NCBI RefSeq assembly: GCF_018130615.1
Contig: NZ_JAFCKB010000005.1
Coordinates: 248,001 to 312,000 of the forward strand
Length of the DNA: 64,000 nucleotides
Direction: 5' to 3'
Origin: Bradyrhizobium manausense
GTDB taxonomy: Bacteria; Pseudomonadota; Alphaproteobacteria; Rhizobiales; Xanthobacteraceae
The position numbers and the translations under genes were made by a program. This document shows, in pieces, positions 28,514-39,079 of the stretch (within the stretch, counting starts at the first letter, position 1; the number at the start of each line of letters is the position of its first letter). The notes beneath the pieces are model-generated. The model saw only the letters and a list, made by a program, of their open reading frames with translations. It was not told the origin of the DNA and did no database searches.

Positions 28514-29283
28514 GCCAGCCTCCACGGAAACAGCCAGGCGTTGAACGCCTTGAACATGAAGTCCGAGAGCAGGCCGATCAACCCGATCACGATGATGCCG
28601 AAGATGATCTGGCCGGTGTTGAGCAGCGCCTGGCTGTCGGTGATCATGTGGCCGATGCCGGAGGACGAGCCGATCAGCTCGGCGACGATGACGTAGGTCC
28701 AGGCCCAGCCCAGCACCAGCCGCAAAATCTCGGCGATCTCGGGCGCGGACGAGGGCAGCAGCACGCGGCGGATGATGCCGCGGTCGCTGGCCCCGAGCGT
28801 ATAGGCGGCTTCCACCAGGTCGCGCCGCGTCGCGCCGACGGTCACCGCGACCATCAGGATGACCTGGAACACCGAGCCGATGAAGATGACGAGCAGCTTC
28901 TGTAATTCGCCGATGCCGGCCCACAGGATCAAGAGTGGAATGAAAGCGGAGGCGGGCAGATAGCGCGCAAAGGAGACGAACGGCTCGAGGAAGGCTTCGA
29001 CCGGCTTGTAGGCGCCCATCAGCAGGCCGAGCGGCACCGCGATGATCGCCGCGAGCGCAAAGCCGCCGACGACGCGCCAGATCGTCATGCCGATGTCGAA
29101 CAGGAAGCCCTGCTTGGCCAGGAGATCATAACCCTCCTGCACCATGGTCAGCGGATTGGCGAGAAAGGTTTTCGACACATGGCCGCCGAAGGTCGCCCAG
29201 GACCAGAGAGCGACGAACAGCACGAAGAACGCGAGGCCGTAGGCCACCCGCTGCTTCGATGTCACGGAATCCAGGGGACGCAT
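28510..29283 (-). CDS. ABC transporter permease (SsuC/TauC type)
   Basis: 257 residues with six membrane helices (first: VAYGLAFFVLFVALWSWATF) and the EAA loop LVEAAYTLGASDRGIIRRVLLP. ATG 29283 lies 71 bases after the binding-protein stop, separated from it by a strong hairpin. The pairing with a SsuA/NMT1-like binding protein identifies an importer for a small organic nitrogen or sulfur compound. Confidence 0.9.
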   Translation of the reverse strand: MRPLDSVTSKQRVAYGLAFFVLFVALWSWATFGGHVSKTFLANPLTMVQEGYDLLAKQGFLFDIGMTIWRVVGGFALAAIIAVPLGLLMGAYKPVEAFLEPFVSFARYLPASAFIPLLILWAGIGELQKLLVIFIGSVFQVILMVAVTVGATRRDLVEAAYTLGASDRGIIRRVLLPSSAPEIAEILRLVLGWAWTYVIVAELIGSSSGIGHMITDSQALLNTGQIIFGIIVIGLIGLLSDFMFKAFNAWLFPWRLA

Positions 29284-29311
29284 CAATTATCTATCCGAAT
29301 GGTCGATCTCG

Positions 29312-29341
29312 CACCGGTCCCGCCGTACGGCGGGACCGGTG
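29312..29341. terminator. Intercistronic hairpin between binding-protein and permease genes
   Basis: A perfect 13-bp stem: CACCGGTCCCGCC (29312-29324) pairs with GGCGGGACCGGTG (29329-29341) around the loop GTAC. It starts 13 bases after the binding-protein stop. With no T-run it fits a processing or 3'-end-protecting element that leaves more binding-protein mRNA than permease mRNA, a common arrangement in importer operons. Confidence 0.6.
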
Positions 29342-29354
29342 GCCTGTTGGGGAT

Positions 29355-30299
29355 CTACTTGATGAAGCTGGCGTCGTAGAGGTCCTCGACCTTCGGCGCA
29401 GCCTTGATGATGCCGATTTCGAGCAGGAGTTCGGCCGCATCCTTGTTGAAGGCGAGGAAGTCGCCCGCAAAGAACTTCTGGTTCGCGGCCTTGTCTTGCC
29501 AGCGCAGATATTTTGCCGAGTTGCCGAACTGCTCGCCGGTCTGCTTCACGTCGGCGCCCATGATCTCATAGGACTTGGCCTGGTCCTTGGCGATCATGTC
29601 GAGCGATTCGAAATAGCTGTTGGCCAGCGCCTGCGCCGCCTTCGGATTCTCGCTCAGGAATTTCGGCGTGCAGCCGAACGTGTCCATCACGATCGGATAA
29701 TCCAACGTGGTCGCGATGATCTTGCCCTTGTCGGGCGCGGCGCGCACGGTCGACAGATACGGCTCATAGGTCATCGCGGCGTCGTTCTGGCCGGAGACGA
29801 AGGCCTGCGCGGCCGCGGCGGGCTCGAGGTTCACGACGGTGACGTCCTTCACGGTGAGCCCGTTCTTCTTCAGCATCCAGGCCAGCGCGAAATAGGGCGA
29901 GGTGCCGGGCGCCGAGGCCGCGACCGTCTTGCCCTTGAGCTCCTTGATCGACGCGACGTCGTTGCGCACGGCCATACCGTCGGCGCCAAAGCTCTTGTCG
30001 AGCTGGAAAATCTGCTTGGTCGCGACGCCGTTGGCGTTCCAGGAGATCCAGGTCTCGACCGTGGTCGCCGCGCACTGCACGTCGCCGGAAGCGATGGCGA
30101 GGTGGCGGTCCTTCTGCGGGATCTTCTTGATGGTGACGTCGAGGCCGTTCTTCTTGAAGATGCCGGCTTCCTTCGCCAGCGTCAGCGGCGCGAAGCCGGT
30201 CCATCCGGAGATGCCGATGCCGACCTTGACGTCGTCGGCGAGCACAGGGGTGGAGGCCGCGAGAGCAATGATTGTCGCAAATACTTTCGAACTACGCAT
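29355..30299 (-). CDS. ABC transporter substrate-binding protein (SsuA/NMT1 type)
   Basis: 314 residues. The signal peptide MRSSKVFATIIALAASTPVLA precedes the mature start DDVKVGIGISGWTGF. The GISGWTGFAPLTLAKEAG and LKGKTVAASAPGTSPYFAL segments match nitrate/sulfonate/taurine-type binding proteins. ATG 30299 is preferred over the open frame extending to 30446. It lies 106 bases after hutC on the same strand, so its ligand could be histidine, urocanate or a related compound, but sequence alone does not tell. Confidence 0.88.
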   Translation of the reverse strand: MRSSKVFATIIALAASTPVLADDVKVGIGISGWTGFAPLTLAKEAGIFKKNGLDVTIKKIPQKDRHLAIASGDVQCAATTVETWISWNANGVATKQIFQLDKSFGADGMAVRNDVASIKELKGKTVAASAPGTSPYFALAWMLKKNGLTVKDVTVVNLEPAAAAQAFVSGQNDAAMTYEPYLSTVRAAPDKGKIIATTLDYPIVMDTFGCTPKFLSENPKAAQALANSYFESLDMIAKDQAKSYEIMGADVKQTGEQFGNSAKYLRWQDKAANQKFFAGDFLAFNKDAAELLLEIGIIKAAPKVEDLYDASFIK

Positions 30300-30405
30300 G
30301 ATTGTCGTCCTCTTGCCGATCGATGGTTTGACGTCCTGTTGATCTCTGTCGGCCCCTACGGACCGTTGCCCGAAGCGTTGCACGATTTGTGCCGACATCA
30401 TCGTC

Positions 30406-31134
30406 TCAACCTCCCTTGAATCGGGCGACAAGGCGGTGAGAGTCACCGGGATAAAGCAGTCGCACCGCTGTGATCGTGCGTGCGCTGCGCCAAGTATAGC
30501 GGTCGATCACGAGGCATGGCGCGCCGATTGCGATGTCGAGCGCCGCCGCCGTCCGATCATCCGCCACAATGGCGCTGATCGTGTGCTCGGCCTCTGTCCA
30601 AGGGACATGATGAAGCAGCCACGAGCCGGGCGGCTCGCGCGAGAAATCCGCGGTCGCAGCGTCCGGGACGGAGGACAGATCGATCAGCCGGTCCTCGACC
30701 GCAAACGGGACGTTGTCGGCGCTGTGGCGGCAGGAGATCGCGATCACCTTGCCGGCCTTCTTGACGCCAAGACGTTCGCGGTCGGCGGCCGTCGCCGCGC
30801 GCAGCTTGTGGCCGATCAGCTCATAGCCGTAAGTGCGCCCAAGCGCGATAATCTCTGCGCGGATATCCGCGATCTTGAGCACCGCGGACTGATGCTGCGG
30901 CCGCCGCACGAACGAGCCGGCGCGGCGTCGCCGCTCGATCAAATCCGCCTGTGCAAGCTCCGACAGCGCCTTGTTCACCGTCATGCGCGAGCAGCCGTAG
31001 CGTGCGACCAGCTCGTGCTCGAAGGGAATGCGATGGCCGGGCGGCCATTCGCCCGTCAGGATTCGTTTTTCGATGTCGGCGCGGATGCGCTTGTAGAGCG
31101 TCGGCTTGTCTGCTGCATCGGTGGCGAGGCTCAT
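30406..31134 (-). CDS. hutC: Histidine utilisation repressor, GntR/HutC family
   Basis: 242 residues: N-terminal GntR winged helix (LYKRIRADIEKRILTGEWPP, YGCSRMTVNKALSELAQ) and a C-terminal UTRA ligand domain (VEDRLIDL, PWTEAEHTISAI, LVIDRYTW). HutC represses hut genes and is released by urocanate in characterised bacteria. ATG 31134 overlaps the hutF stop (ATGA), so repressor and deiminase are coupled. The 20-bp palindrome at 32524 matches the HutC consensus and is the obvious target. Confidence 0.9.
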   Translation of the reverse strand: MSLATDAADKPTLYKRIRADIEKRILTGEWPPGHRIPFEHELVARYGCSRMTVNKALSELAQADLIERRRRAGSFVRRPQHQSAVLKIADIRAEIIALGRTYGYELIGHKLRAATAADRERLGVKKAGKVIAISCRHSADNVPFAVEDRLIDLSSVPDAATADFSREPPGSWLLHHVPWTEAEHTISAIVADDRTAAALDIAIGAPCLVIDRYTWRSARTITAVRLLYPGDSHRLVARFKGG

Positions 31135-32489
31135 GCAACGAGCCTCCGCATCGCGGCGTTGAAGCGTTCGCGCGCGGTCTGGCGCAATTTGTGTTGTCCG
31201 CCTTCCACGACCTTGCTGCCGCCGGCCCAAACGCAATCGATCGCGCTGCCGCCCGACGCAAAGATCCAGCCGTCGATCGCGGCATCGCCCGCACGTCCCG
31301 CCAGCGACGGATGCGCGGCGTCGAGCGTGACGATATCGGCGCGCGCACCGGGGGCGAGCCCCGCAATCTGCTGCGCCAGCGCCCGCGCGCCGCCTGCGAG
31401 CGCGTGGTCGAACAACGCGCGCCCGGTCGAGCGGCCGGCGCCGCTGGAGAGGACGTTGCGCTGGCGGTGCTTCAGTCGTTGGCCGTATTCGAGCTGGCGC
31501 AGCTCGTCGGCGACGCCGACCAGCACGTTGGAATCGGTGCCGACGCCGAATGCGCCGCCGGCAGCGAGAAATTCGCGCGCCGGAAAGATGCCGTCGCCGA
31601 GGCTCGCTTCGGTGATGGGACAGAGGCCGGCGACCGCACCGGTCTTTGCGAATGCGCTGACTTCCTCATCCGTGGTGTGGGTCGCGTGAATGAGGCACCA
31701 GCGCTGATCGAGTGGCGCGTGATCCAGCAGCCATTGCACCGGACGCCGCCCCGACCAGGCGAGGCAATCCTCGACTTCCTTCACCTGCTCGGCGGCGTGA
31801 ATGTGCACCGGGCCGCCGTCCGCGAGCGGAATGATCGCCGCGAGCTCGTCCGGCGCGACCGCGCGTAGGCTGTGCGGCGCGATGCCGATATTGGCGCCCG
31901 GAAGCGCAGCGATCGCCTTGCGTGACGCTGCCACCAGCGCGGCGAACTGATCGACTGAGCAGATGAAGCGGCGCTGGCCGTCGTGCGGCGCGGCGCCGCC
32001 GAAGGAGCCATGCGCATAAAAACTCGGCAGCAGCGTCAGGCCAATGCGGGAGGCTTCGGCGGCCTGCGCAATGCGCGCGGCCATCTCAGCGAGGTTGGCG
32101 TAATGCGAGCCGTCGCGATCGTGATGCAGATAGTGGAACTCGCCGACGCGGGTAAAACCCCGCTCCAGCATCTCGACATACAGCAGCGTCGCGACAGCGG
32201 CGACATCGTCCGGCGTCATCGCCAGCGCGAAGCGATACATCGTCTCGCGCCAGGTCCAGAATGTGTCGGTCGAATCGCCGCGCAGCTCGGCGAGCCCCGC
32301 CATGCCGCGCTGAAAGGCGTGGCTGTGCAGGCTCGCAAGCCCGGGAAGCGCGATGGCGTGGCGCTCGTCGCCGGCGGCAGGTGCCACGCCCGGCGTCACC
32401 GCCGCGATCGCGCCGGCGGTGATCACCACCTGCACGTCATTGGCCCAGCCCGAGGGCAGGAGCGCGGAGGCGAAATGCAGTCGGGACAT
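31131..32489 (-). CDS. hutF: Formimidoylglutamate deiminase
   Basis: 452 residues of the amidohydrolase superfamily. HutF converts N-formimidoyl-L-glutamate to N-formyl-L-glutamate and ammonia in the five-step histidine pathway. Metal-ligand segments are LHSHAFQRGMAGL, HIAPHSLRA-like GIAPHSLRAV, HIHAAEQVKEVEDC, and GVGTDSNVLV; CLIHATHTTDEEV is the fourth His region. ATG 32489 starts the family motif MSRLHFASALLPSGW. It leads a transcript with hutC, away from hutI. The next enzyme expected, HutG, is not in the window. Confidence 0.92.
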   Translation of the reverse strand: MSRLHFASALLPSGWANDVQVVITAGAIAAVTPGVAPAAGDERHAIALPGLASLHSHAFQRGMAGLAELRGDSTDTFWTWRETMYRFALAMTPDDVAAVATLLYVEMLERGFTRVGEFHYLHHDRDGSHYANLAEMAARIAQAAEASRIGLTLLPSFYAHGSFGGAAPHDGQRRFICSVDQFAALVAASRKAIAALPGANIGIAPHSLRAVAPDELAAIIPLADGGPVHIHAAEQVKEVEDCLAWSGRRPVQWLLDHAPLDQRWCLIHATHTTDEEVSAFAKTGAVAGLCPITEASLGDGIFPAREFLAAGGAFGVGTDSNVLVGVADELRQLEYGQRLKHRQRNVLSSGAGRSTGRALFDHALAGGARALAQQIAGLAPGARADIVTLDAAHPSLAGRAGDAAIDGWIFASGGSAIDCVWAGGSKVVEGGQHKLRQTARERFNAAMRRLVA

Positions 32490-32523
32490 GATGACACGCC
32501 GGCTGGACAGAACCGCCATACGA

Positions 32524-32543
32524 TTATATGTCTAGACATATAA
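32524..32543. promoter_or_regulatory. HutC operator palindrome
   Basis: TTATATGTCTAGACATATAA is a perfect 20-bp palindrome whose core GTCTAGAC fits the GntR/HutC-subfamily pattern GT-N-TA-N-AC. It lies between the divergent hutF (start 32489) and hutI (start 32588), so one bound HutC dimer could repress both directions. Confidence 0.8.
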
Positions 32544-32587
32544 GTCAAGCATCCCAGGGCGCAGGGACTTCGCGAAGGGACACTGGC

Positions 32588-33802
32588 ATGGCAGAGCGCT
32601 TCGACCGGATCTGGCATAACGCCCGGCTCGCCACGATGCGGGCCGACCGTCCCGATCTCGGCGAGATCGCGCATGGCGCGATCGCCATGCGCGGCGGCCA
32701 CATCGTCTATGCCGGTGCGGCGGCAGATTTTCCTGTCGATGCCGATGCCATCGAGCGGATCGATTGCGAGGGGCGCTGGATCACGCCGGGCCTCGTCGAC
32801 TGCCACACCCATCTCGTCTATGGCGGCAACCGCGCGCATGAATTCGAGCTGCGTCTGAAGGGCGCGAGCTACGAGGAGATTGCGCGTGCCGGCGGCGGCA
32901 TCGTCTCGACGGTCGCCGCAACGCGCAAGGCGAGCGAGGCCGAACTGGTCGCAAGTGCGCTGCCGCGGCTCGATGCGCTGATCGGCGAGGGCGCCACCAC
33001 GATCGAGATCAAGTCCGGCTATGGCCTCGATGCCGAGACCGAGATGCGGCAGCTCTCCGCCGCGCGCAGCCTCGCTCGTCAGCGGCCGGTGGCGATCCGC
33101 ACCTCCTTTCTCGGCGCACATGCGTTGCCGGTCGAGGCTGATGGCGACAAGGACCGCTATATCGACCTCGTCTGCAACAAGATGTTGCCCGCCGTCGCGA
33201 AAGCCGGCCTTGCCGATGCCGTCGACGCCTTCATGGAGGGCATCGCGTTCTCGGCCGAGCAGACGGCGCGGGTGTTCGAAACCGCGAGGGGGCTGGGCTT
33301 GCCGGTCAAGCTCCATGCGGATCAGCTCTCGAACCTCGGCGGCGCTGCGCTCGCCGCAAAATTTTCAGCGCTCTCCGCCGATCATCTCGAGCACACGGCC
33401 GAGGCCGGCGCGGCTGCAATGGCGAAAGCTGGTACGGTCGCCGTGCTGCTTCCCGGCGCGTTTTACTTCATTCGCGAGACGCAAAAGCCACCGGTCGAGG
33501 CGTTCCGCAAGCACGGCGTCCCCATGGCGCTCGCGACCGACTGCAATCCGGGCAGCTCGCCGCTGACCTCGCTGCTGCTTGCCATGAACATGGGTGCGAC
33601 GCTGTTCCGGATGACTGTCGTCGAATGCCTCGCCGGTATCACCCGCGAAGGCGCGCGGGCGCTCGGCATGCTCGATGAGACCGGCACGCTGGAGGCCGGG
33701 AAATGGTGCGATCTCGCGATCTGGGACATCGAACGTCCCGCCGAACTGGTCTACCGCATCGGCTTCAATCCGCTGCACCGCCGTGTCTGGAGGGGCCAGT
33801 GA
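32588..33802 (+). CDS. hutI: Imidazolonepropionase
   Basis: 404 residues of the amidohydrolase superfamily, hydrolysing 4-imidazolone-5-propionate to formimidoylglutamate. It shows [20 protein letters not shown] (metal His pair and substrate residues), [22 protein letters not shown], and [12 protein letters not shown] with the catalytic Asp region. ATG 32588 matches the usual N-terminus; an upstream in-frame ATG at 32528 falls inside the operator. It overlaps hutH (GTGA). Confidence 0.93.
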   Translation: MAERFDRIWHNARLATMRADRPDLGEIAHGAIAMRGGHIVYAGAAADFPVDADAIERIDCEGRWITPGLVDCHTHLVYGGNRAHEFELRLKGASYEEIARAGGGIVSTVAATRKASEAELVASALPRLDALIGEGATTIEIKSGYGLDAETEMRQLSAARSLARQRPVAIRTSFLGAHALPVEADGDKDRYIDLVCNKMLPAVAKAGLADAVDAFMEGIAFSAEQTARVFETARGLGLPVKLHADQLSNLGGAALAAKFSALSADHLEHTAEAGAAAMAKAGTVAVLLPGAFYFIRETQKPPVEAFRKHGVPMALATDCNPGSSPLTSLLLAMNMGATLFRMTVVECLAGITREGARALGMLDETGTLEAGKWCDLAIWDIERPAELVYRIGFNPLHRRVWRGQ

Positions 33803-35358
33803 CGGAGCCAGGCGCAGCGATCGTCGTCAAGCCGGGATCGGTGAGCCTCGACGATCTCGCCAGCGTACTCGAAGGCACGTCCGTCGTGCTCGATGCCGCG
33901 TTCTGGCCGCGCGTCGAGGCGGCCGCGGAGATCGTCGCGAAGGCCGCTCAGGCTGCTGCACCCGTCTATGGCATCAACACCGGATTCGGAAAGCTGGCGT
34001 CAAAGCGCATTCCGCCGGACCAGACCGCGCTGCTTCAGCGCAACCTGATCGTCTCGCATTGCTGTGGCGTTGGGCCGGCGACGCCCGAGCCGATCGTGCG
34101 GCTGATGATGGCATTGAAAATCATCTCGCTCGGGCGCGGGGCCTCGGGCGTACGCCGCGAGGTGATCGAGCAGTTGCAGGCCATGCTGGCGCAGGGCGTC
34201 TATCCACTGGTGCCGCAGCAGGGCTCGGTCGGCGCCTCCGGTGACCTCGCGCCGCTTGCGCACATGACGGCGGTGATGATCGGCGAGGGGCAGGCTATCA
34301 TCGACGGCAAGACCGTGTCCGGGGCCGAAGCGTTGGCGGCGGCCGGCCTTGCGCCATTGACGCTCGGCCCCAAAGAGGGCCTCGCGCTGATCAACGGCAC
34401 GCAATTCTCGACCGCCTACGCCATTTCCGGCGTGTTGCGCGCATTTCGCCTCGCCCGCGCCGCGCTCGTCACCGGCGCACTGTCGGTGGATGCCGCGATG
34501 GCCTCGACTGCGCCGTTCCGCCCCGAGATTCAGGCACTGCGCGGTCAACCCGGGCAGGTCGCAGCTGCCGCGACGCTGACTGCGCTGCTCGATGGCAGCG
34601 ATATCCGTCTGTCGCATCTCGAAGGCGACGAGCGCGTGCAGGATCCTTATTGCCTGCGTTGCCAGCCCCAGGTCGCAGGCGCGGCGCTGGATCTGATCAC
34701 GCAAGCCGCGCGCACGCTGATCGTCGAGGCCAATGCCGTCACCGATAATCCGTTGGTGCTGGTCGAGAGTGGCGAGATCGTCTCGGGCGGCAATTTTCAC
34801 GCCGAGCCGGTGGCCTTCGCCGCCGATACCATCGCGCTGGCATTGTCAGAGGTCGGTGCGATCAGCGAGCGGCGCATCGCGACGCTGGTCGATCCCGCGC
34901 TCAATTTTGGCTTGCCGCCATTTCTGACGCCGGACCCCGGCATCAATTCCGGCTTCATGATCGCCGAGGTGACGGCGGCCGCGCTCTATGCCGAGAACAA
35001 GCAGCGCGCTGCGGCCTGCTCAATCGACTCGACGCCGACCAGCGCCAACCAGGAGGACCATGTCTCGATGGCCGCGCATGCCGCGCGGCGCCTTTCGGAC
35101 ATGGCCGACAATCTCGCCGCCATCTTGGGCATCGAGCTTCTGGTCGCAGCCCAAGGCATCACGCTACGCGCGCCGCATGCGACCAGCGCGCCGCTCATCG
35201 CCGTCATCGCGGCCCTTCGCGAACAGGTGCCCGCACTCGGCGACGATCGATACATGGCCGGCGATCTCGGCAGGGCTGCGGCGCTGGTCGAAGCCGACGC
35301 GCTGCCGGCTGCGGCGCTCGCCAAGCTCCCGGCTGATCCGTTTCCAAAACTTGACTGA
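33799..35358 (+). CDS. hutH: Histidine ammonia-lyase
   Basis: 519 residues. It removes ammonia from L-histidine to give urocanate. The self-forming MIO cofactor tripeptide Ala-Ser-Gly is at residues 146-148 in [26 protein letters not shown] holds the catalytic Tyr loop and [13 protein letters not shown] a conserved active-site helix. Translation should start at GTG 33799, overlapping the hutI stop, because the longer frame reads antisense-free but out of family into hutI. It is the committed step of the pathway. Confidence 0.93.
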   Translation: MTEPGAAIVVKPGSVSLDDLASVLEGTSVVLDAAFWPRVEAAAEIVAKAAQAAAPVYGINTGFGKLASKRIPPDQTALLQRNLIVSHCCGVGPATPEPIVRLMMALKIISLGRGASGVRREVIEQLQAMLAQGVYPLVPQQGSVGASGDLAPLAHMTAVMIGEGQAIIDGKTVSGAEALAAAGLAPLTLGPKEGLALINGTQFSTAYAISGVLRAFRLARAALVTGALSVDAAMASTAPFRPEIQALRGQPGQVAAAATLTALLDGSDIRLSHLEGDERVQDPYCLRCQPQVAGAALDLITQAARTLIVEANAVTDNPLVLVESGEIVSGGNFHAEPVAFAADTIALALSEVGAISERRIATLVDPALNFGLPPFLTPDPGINSGFMIAEVTAAALYAENKQRAAACSIDSTPTSANQEDHVSMAAHAARRLSDMADNLAAILGIELLVAAQGITLRAPHATSAPLIAVIAALREQVPALGDDRYMAGDLGRAAALVEADALPAAALAKLPADPFPKLD

Positions 35359-35385
35359 ACCAGACTTGCCTGAAGAGGTTTTCTC

Positions 35386-37056
35386 ATGAACCGCCGACTG
35401 GACAACGACCGCACCATCCGTGCTCCGCGCGGCAGCGACATCAGCGCCAAGAGCTGGCTGACGGAAGCGCCCTTGCGCATGCTGATGAACAATCTCGACC
35501 CTGACGTCGCGGAGCGCCCGAGCGAGCTCGTCGTCTATGGTGGCATCGGCCGCGCCGCGCGTGATTGGGAGAGCTTCGACCGCATCACCAACGCGTTGCG
35601 CAAGCTCGAGAGCGACCAGACGCTATTGGTTCAGTCCGGCAAGCCGGTCGGTATCTTCCGCACCCATGCGGATGCACCACGCGTGCTGATCGCGAACTCC
35701 AACATCGTGCCGCATTGGGCAACGCTCGATCATTTCAACGAGCTCGATCGCCAGGGCCTGATGATGTATGGCCAGATGACGGCGGGCTCGTGGATCTATA
35801 TCGGTAGCCAGGGCATCGTGCAGGGCACCTACGAAACCTTCGTCGAGGTCGGCCGCCGCCATTATGGCGGCAGCCTCGCCGGAAAATGGATTCTCACTGC
35901 GGGCCTCGGCGGCATGGGCGGCGCGCAGCCGCTGGCCGCGACCATGGCTGGTGCGTCGATGCTTGCGGTCGAATGCCAGCCGAGCCGCATCGAGATGCGG
36001 CTGCGCACCGGCTATCTCGACCGGCAAGCCGCAACGCTCGACGAAGCGCTCGCGATCATGGCGGACGCCGCGAAGACCAAGAAAGCCGTCTCGGTCGGCC
36101 TGCTCGGCAACGCCGCGGAGATCTTCCCGGAGCTGGTGCGTCGCGGCGTCAAGCCGGACATCGTCACCGACCAGACCAGCGCGCATGATCCGATCAACGG
36201 CTATCTGCCGAAGGGCTGGACGCTGGCTGATTGGGAGGCCAAGCGCGCCTCCGATCCGAAGGCGGTGGAGCGCGCGTCAAAGACGTCGATGGTCGAGCAC
36301 GTCCAGGCCATGCTGAATTTCCATGCCCAGGGCATTCCGACGCTCGACTACGGCAACAACATCCGCCAGATGGCGCAGGACATGGGCCTGAAGAATGCCT
36401 TCGATTTCCCCGGCTTCGTGCCCGCCTATATCCGCCCCTTGTTCTGCCGCGGCGTCGGACCGTTCCGCTGGGCCGCGCTGTCGGGCGATCCCGAGGACAT
36501 CTTCAAGACCGATGCCAAGGTCAAGGAGCTGATGCCTGACGACAAGCATCTGCACAACTGGCTCGACATGGCCAGGGAGCGGATCAAGTTCCAGGGCCTG
36601 CCGGCGCGGATCTGCTGGGTGGGCCTCGGCGATCGCCATCGGCTCGGCCTCGCCTTCAACGAGATGGTCGCGCGCGGCGAGTTGAAAGCGCCGATCGTGA
36701 TCGGCCGCGATCATCTCGACAGCGGCTCGGTGGCGAGCCCGAACCGCGAGACCGAGGCGATGAAGGATGGATCGGACGCGGTGTCCGACTGGCCTTTGCT
36801 CAACGCGCTGCTCAATTGCGCCAGTGGCGCGACCTGGGTCTCGCTGCATCACGGCGGCGGCGTCGGCATCGGCTATTCCCAGCACGCCGGCATGGTGATC
36901 GTCGCCGACGGCACGCCGGAGGCCGCCAAGCGGATCGAGCGCGTGCTGTGGAACGATCCGGCCAGCGGCGTCATGCGCCACGCGGACGCGGGCTACGACA
37001 TCGCGATCGACTGCGCCCGTGACAAGGGGCTCGACCTGCCGAGCCTTTCGAAGTAG
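35386..37056 (+). CDS. hutU: Urocanate hydratase (urocanase)
   Basis: 556 residues, normal for the family. It adds water to urocanate using tightly bound NAD+ as an electrophile. Visible signatures are [13 protein letters not shown] for NAD+ binding, [25 protein letters not shown], and [27 protein letters not shown] lies upstream of ATG 35386, 27 bases after hutH. It ends 7 bases from the convergent GGDEF-EAL gene. Confidence 0.95.
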   Translation: MNRRLDNDRTIRAPRGSDISAKSWLTEAPLRMLMNNLDPDVAERPSELVVYGGIGRAARDWESFDRITNALRKLESDQTLLVQSGKPVGIFRTHADAPRVLIANSNIVPHWATLDHFNELDRQGLMMYGQMTAGSWIYIGSQGIVQGTYETFVEVGRRHYGGSLAGKWILTAGLGGMGGAQPLAATMAGASMLAVECQPSRIEMRLRTGYLDRQAATLDEALAIMADAAKTKKAVSVGLLGNAAEIFPELVRRGVKPDIVTDQTSAHDPINGYLPKGWTLADWEAKRASDPKAVERASKTSMVEHVQAMLNFHAQGIPTLDYGNNIRQMAQDMGLKNAFDFPGFVPAYIRPLFCRGVGPFRWAALSGDPEDIFKTDAKVKELMPDDKHLHNWLDMARERIKFQGLPARICWVGLGDRHRLGLAFNEMVARGELKAPIVIGRDHLDSGSVASPNRETEAMKDGSDAVSDWPLLNALLNCASGATWVSLHHGGGVGIGYSQHAGMVIVADGTPEAAKRIERVLWNDPASGVMRHADAGYDIAIDCARDKGLDLPSLSK

Positions 37057-37063
37057 CGCGGCC

Positions 37064-39079
37064 TCAGGCGACCACCTTGGCCGCGCGTGCGGCGTCGCCG
37101 TCCAGGCGCTCGCGTTCCTTGGCGAGATACTCGTCAATCGCGCTGCCTGGCATCGGCTTTGCGAAATAATAGCCTTGGATGAAGTCGCAGCCGAGGCGGC
37201 GCAGGGTATCGAGCTGGGCGCGCGTCTCCACGCCCTCGACCACACAGGCGATCTCCATGTCGTCGCAGAGGCCTGCGAGCGACTTGATGATCTTGTGGCT
37301 GACCGGGTTTTCGTTGATGTCGGCGACGAAGCTGCGGTCGACCTTGATCTTGTCGAGCGGCAGCCGGTGCACGTGGCTCAGCGAGGAATAGCCGGTGCCA
37401 AAATCGTCCAGCGAGATGCCACAGCCCATGGCCTTCAGCGTCGCGATTGATTGTTGCGCGCGTACGAAATCGAAGGTGACGGCAGTCTCGGTGATCTCGA
37501 AATCGATCCGGTGCGGCGGCAGGCCGCTCTTCTCGATGATGGCGATCAGCGGCAAGATGCCTTCGGCCGCGCAGACGTCATGGGCGGAGAGATTGAACGA
37601 CAGGCGGATGTGGTCGGGCCAGGTCTTTGCGGTCGCGAGCGCGCGCGTCAGTAGCACCTGTGTCAGCGGCCGGATCAAGCCGATGCGCTCTGCGGCCGGA
37701 ATGAAGTCGGCGGGGGAGACCCAGCCGAGGCGGGGGCTATGCCAGCGCGCCAGGGTCTCGAAGCCCGCGGTGTGCTCGCTCATGGCATCGACGATCGGTT
37801 GAAACACCAGCTCCATCTCGGCGCCGAAATCGGAGGTCCGCAACAGGTTCTCGATGACGCCGCGGCTGCGAATCTCGGCCTCGAGCTCGCTGGAGAAAAT
37901 CACCGTCCGCCCGCGCAGATGGCGCTTGGCGTGGTAGAGCGCGTAGTCTGCGCATTCATACAGCGCTTCCGACGTCGTGGCGGAGCGCGGGTACAGCGCA
38001 AATCCGATCGAGCAGGACAGGCCGGTGTGGGCGGTGTCGAGCTGGTAGGGCAGCTTGACCTGCTCGCCGATGCGTTGGCCGAGCCGCATCAGATCGGCGT
38101 CTTCGGGGTCACCGCATACGACGAGACCGAACTCGTCGCCGCCGAGCCGGGCAAACTCGACCCGTTGTGGCCCAAAGCCTTCGCAGACCTCGCGGACGCG
38201 GCGGCCAGCCTCGATCAGGACGCGGTCGCCGACCGAGTGGCCGTAATTGTCATTGATCGGCTTGAAGCCGTCGAGGTCGATGATACCGACCGCGACGCGT
38301 ACGTGCCTGCGCTCGGCTTCAGTGAAGGCGCTCGACAGTTCGGCGAAGAAGCGGCGGCGGTTCGGCAGCTCGGTGAGAGAGTCGAGATTGGCGAGGCGAA
38401 AATTCTCGTCCGAGAGCGCCTGCGTCGCCGCCTGCTGCGTCAGCAACGATTTTCGGCTGGCGACGAGGTCGGCGAAGTCGCGGTAGTAGATGAACAGCAC
38501 CGTCACCATCGCGCCGGAGACCAGCAGATTGTTGACTGCGATCGCCTTCAGCGTCGGTTCGCCGGTGGCCCAGAAGAACAGCACATAGGGTACGTCGACG
38601 ATCAGGGTCACGATCAGCGCCGCCGAGCGCAGATGCATCAACGAGAAGATGCAGCCGATCACGGTCACGGCCATGTAAAATGCGACCTGGCTTTTGGCGA
38701 AGGGATCGCCGTAGGGATAGAGCGCAAAGGACCAGATGGTGAAGCCGGCGCCGATCGGCAGCGTCATCCAGTTGGTGGCGCGCAGATTGCGCAGGATGTC
38801 GGCATCGCTGCGGACGAGACCGCGCTGTCGAAGCCACCAGAATGTGCGCAGCCCAGCGATCAGGGTCAGTACGCTCGGGACGATCATCGTCAGCCAATCT
38901 GGCGCGACGTTGACGTAGGTATAGGCGACCGCGATCGTATTGCTGATCAGGATGAAGTAGAGCAGCGGGATCTGCTTGGAGAAGGCGTCGAATTGCGCGC
39001 GCGACAGATCCGGGTCCTCCGGCACGCGAAACAGGCGCATCGTAGCGGCAAGGTAGGTTTTCAAATCAACGGCAGGCAT
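37064..39079 (-). CDS. GGDEF-EAL cyclic-di-GMP enzyme with N-terminal membrane domain
   Basis: 671 residues. An N-terminal region with about six hydrophobic segments (residues 38-200) precedes a GGDEF domain (motif at 313-317, intact) and an EAL domain. The EAL active-site residues are present: Glu in FETLARW, Asn in SFNLSAHD, ITET, LDDFGTGYSSL, Lys in KIKVDRSF, VVEGVET and the QGYYFAKP tail. The RxxD inhibitory site before GGDEF reads RVEF, so product inhibition is probably absent. Both synthesis and breakdown of c-di-GMP look possible. ATG 39079 is preferred over the extended frame. Confidence 0.9.
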   Translation of the reverse strand: MPAVDLKTYLAATMRLFRVPEDPDLSRAQFDAFSKQIPLLYFILISNTIAVAYTYVNVAPDWLTMIVPSVLTLIAGLRTFWWLRQRGLVRSDADILRNLRATNWMTLPIGAGFTIWSFALYPYGDPFAKSQVAFYMAVTVIGCIFSLMHLRSAALIVTLIVDVPYVLFFWATGEPTLKAIAVNNLLVSGAMVTVLFIYYRDFADLVASRKSLLTQQAATQALSDENFRLANLDSLTELPNRRRFFAELSSAFTEAERRHVRVAVGIIDLDGFKPINDNYGHSVGDRVLIEAGRRVREVCEGFGPQRVEFARLGGDEFGLVVCGDPEDADLMRLGQRIGEQVKLPYQLDTAHTGLSCSIGFALYPRSATTSEALYECADYALYHAKRHLRGRTVIFSSELEAEIRSRGVIENLLRTSDFGAEMELVFQPIVDAMSEHTAGFETLARWHSPRLGWVSPADFIPAAERIGLIRPLTQVLLTRALATAKTWPDHIRLSFNLSAHDVCAAEGILPLIAIIEKSGLPPHRIDFEITETAVTFDFVRAQQSIATLKAMGCGISLDDFGTGYSSLSHVHRLPLDKIKVDRSFVADINENPVSHKIIKSLAGLCDDMEIACVVEGVETRAQLDTLRRLGCDFIQGYYFAKPMPGSAIDEYLAKERERLDGDAARAAKVVA

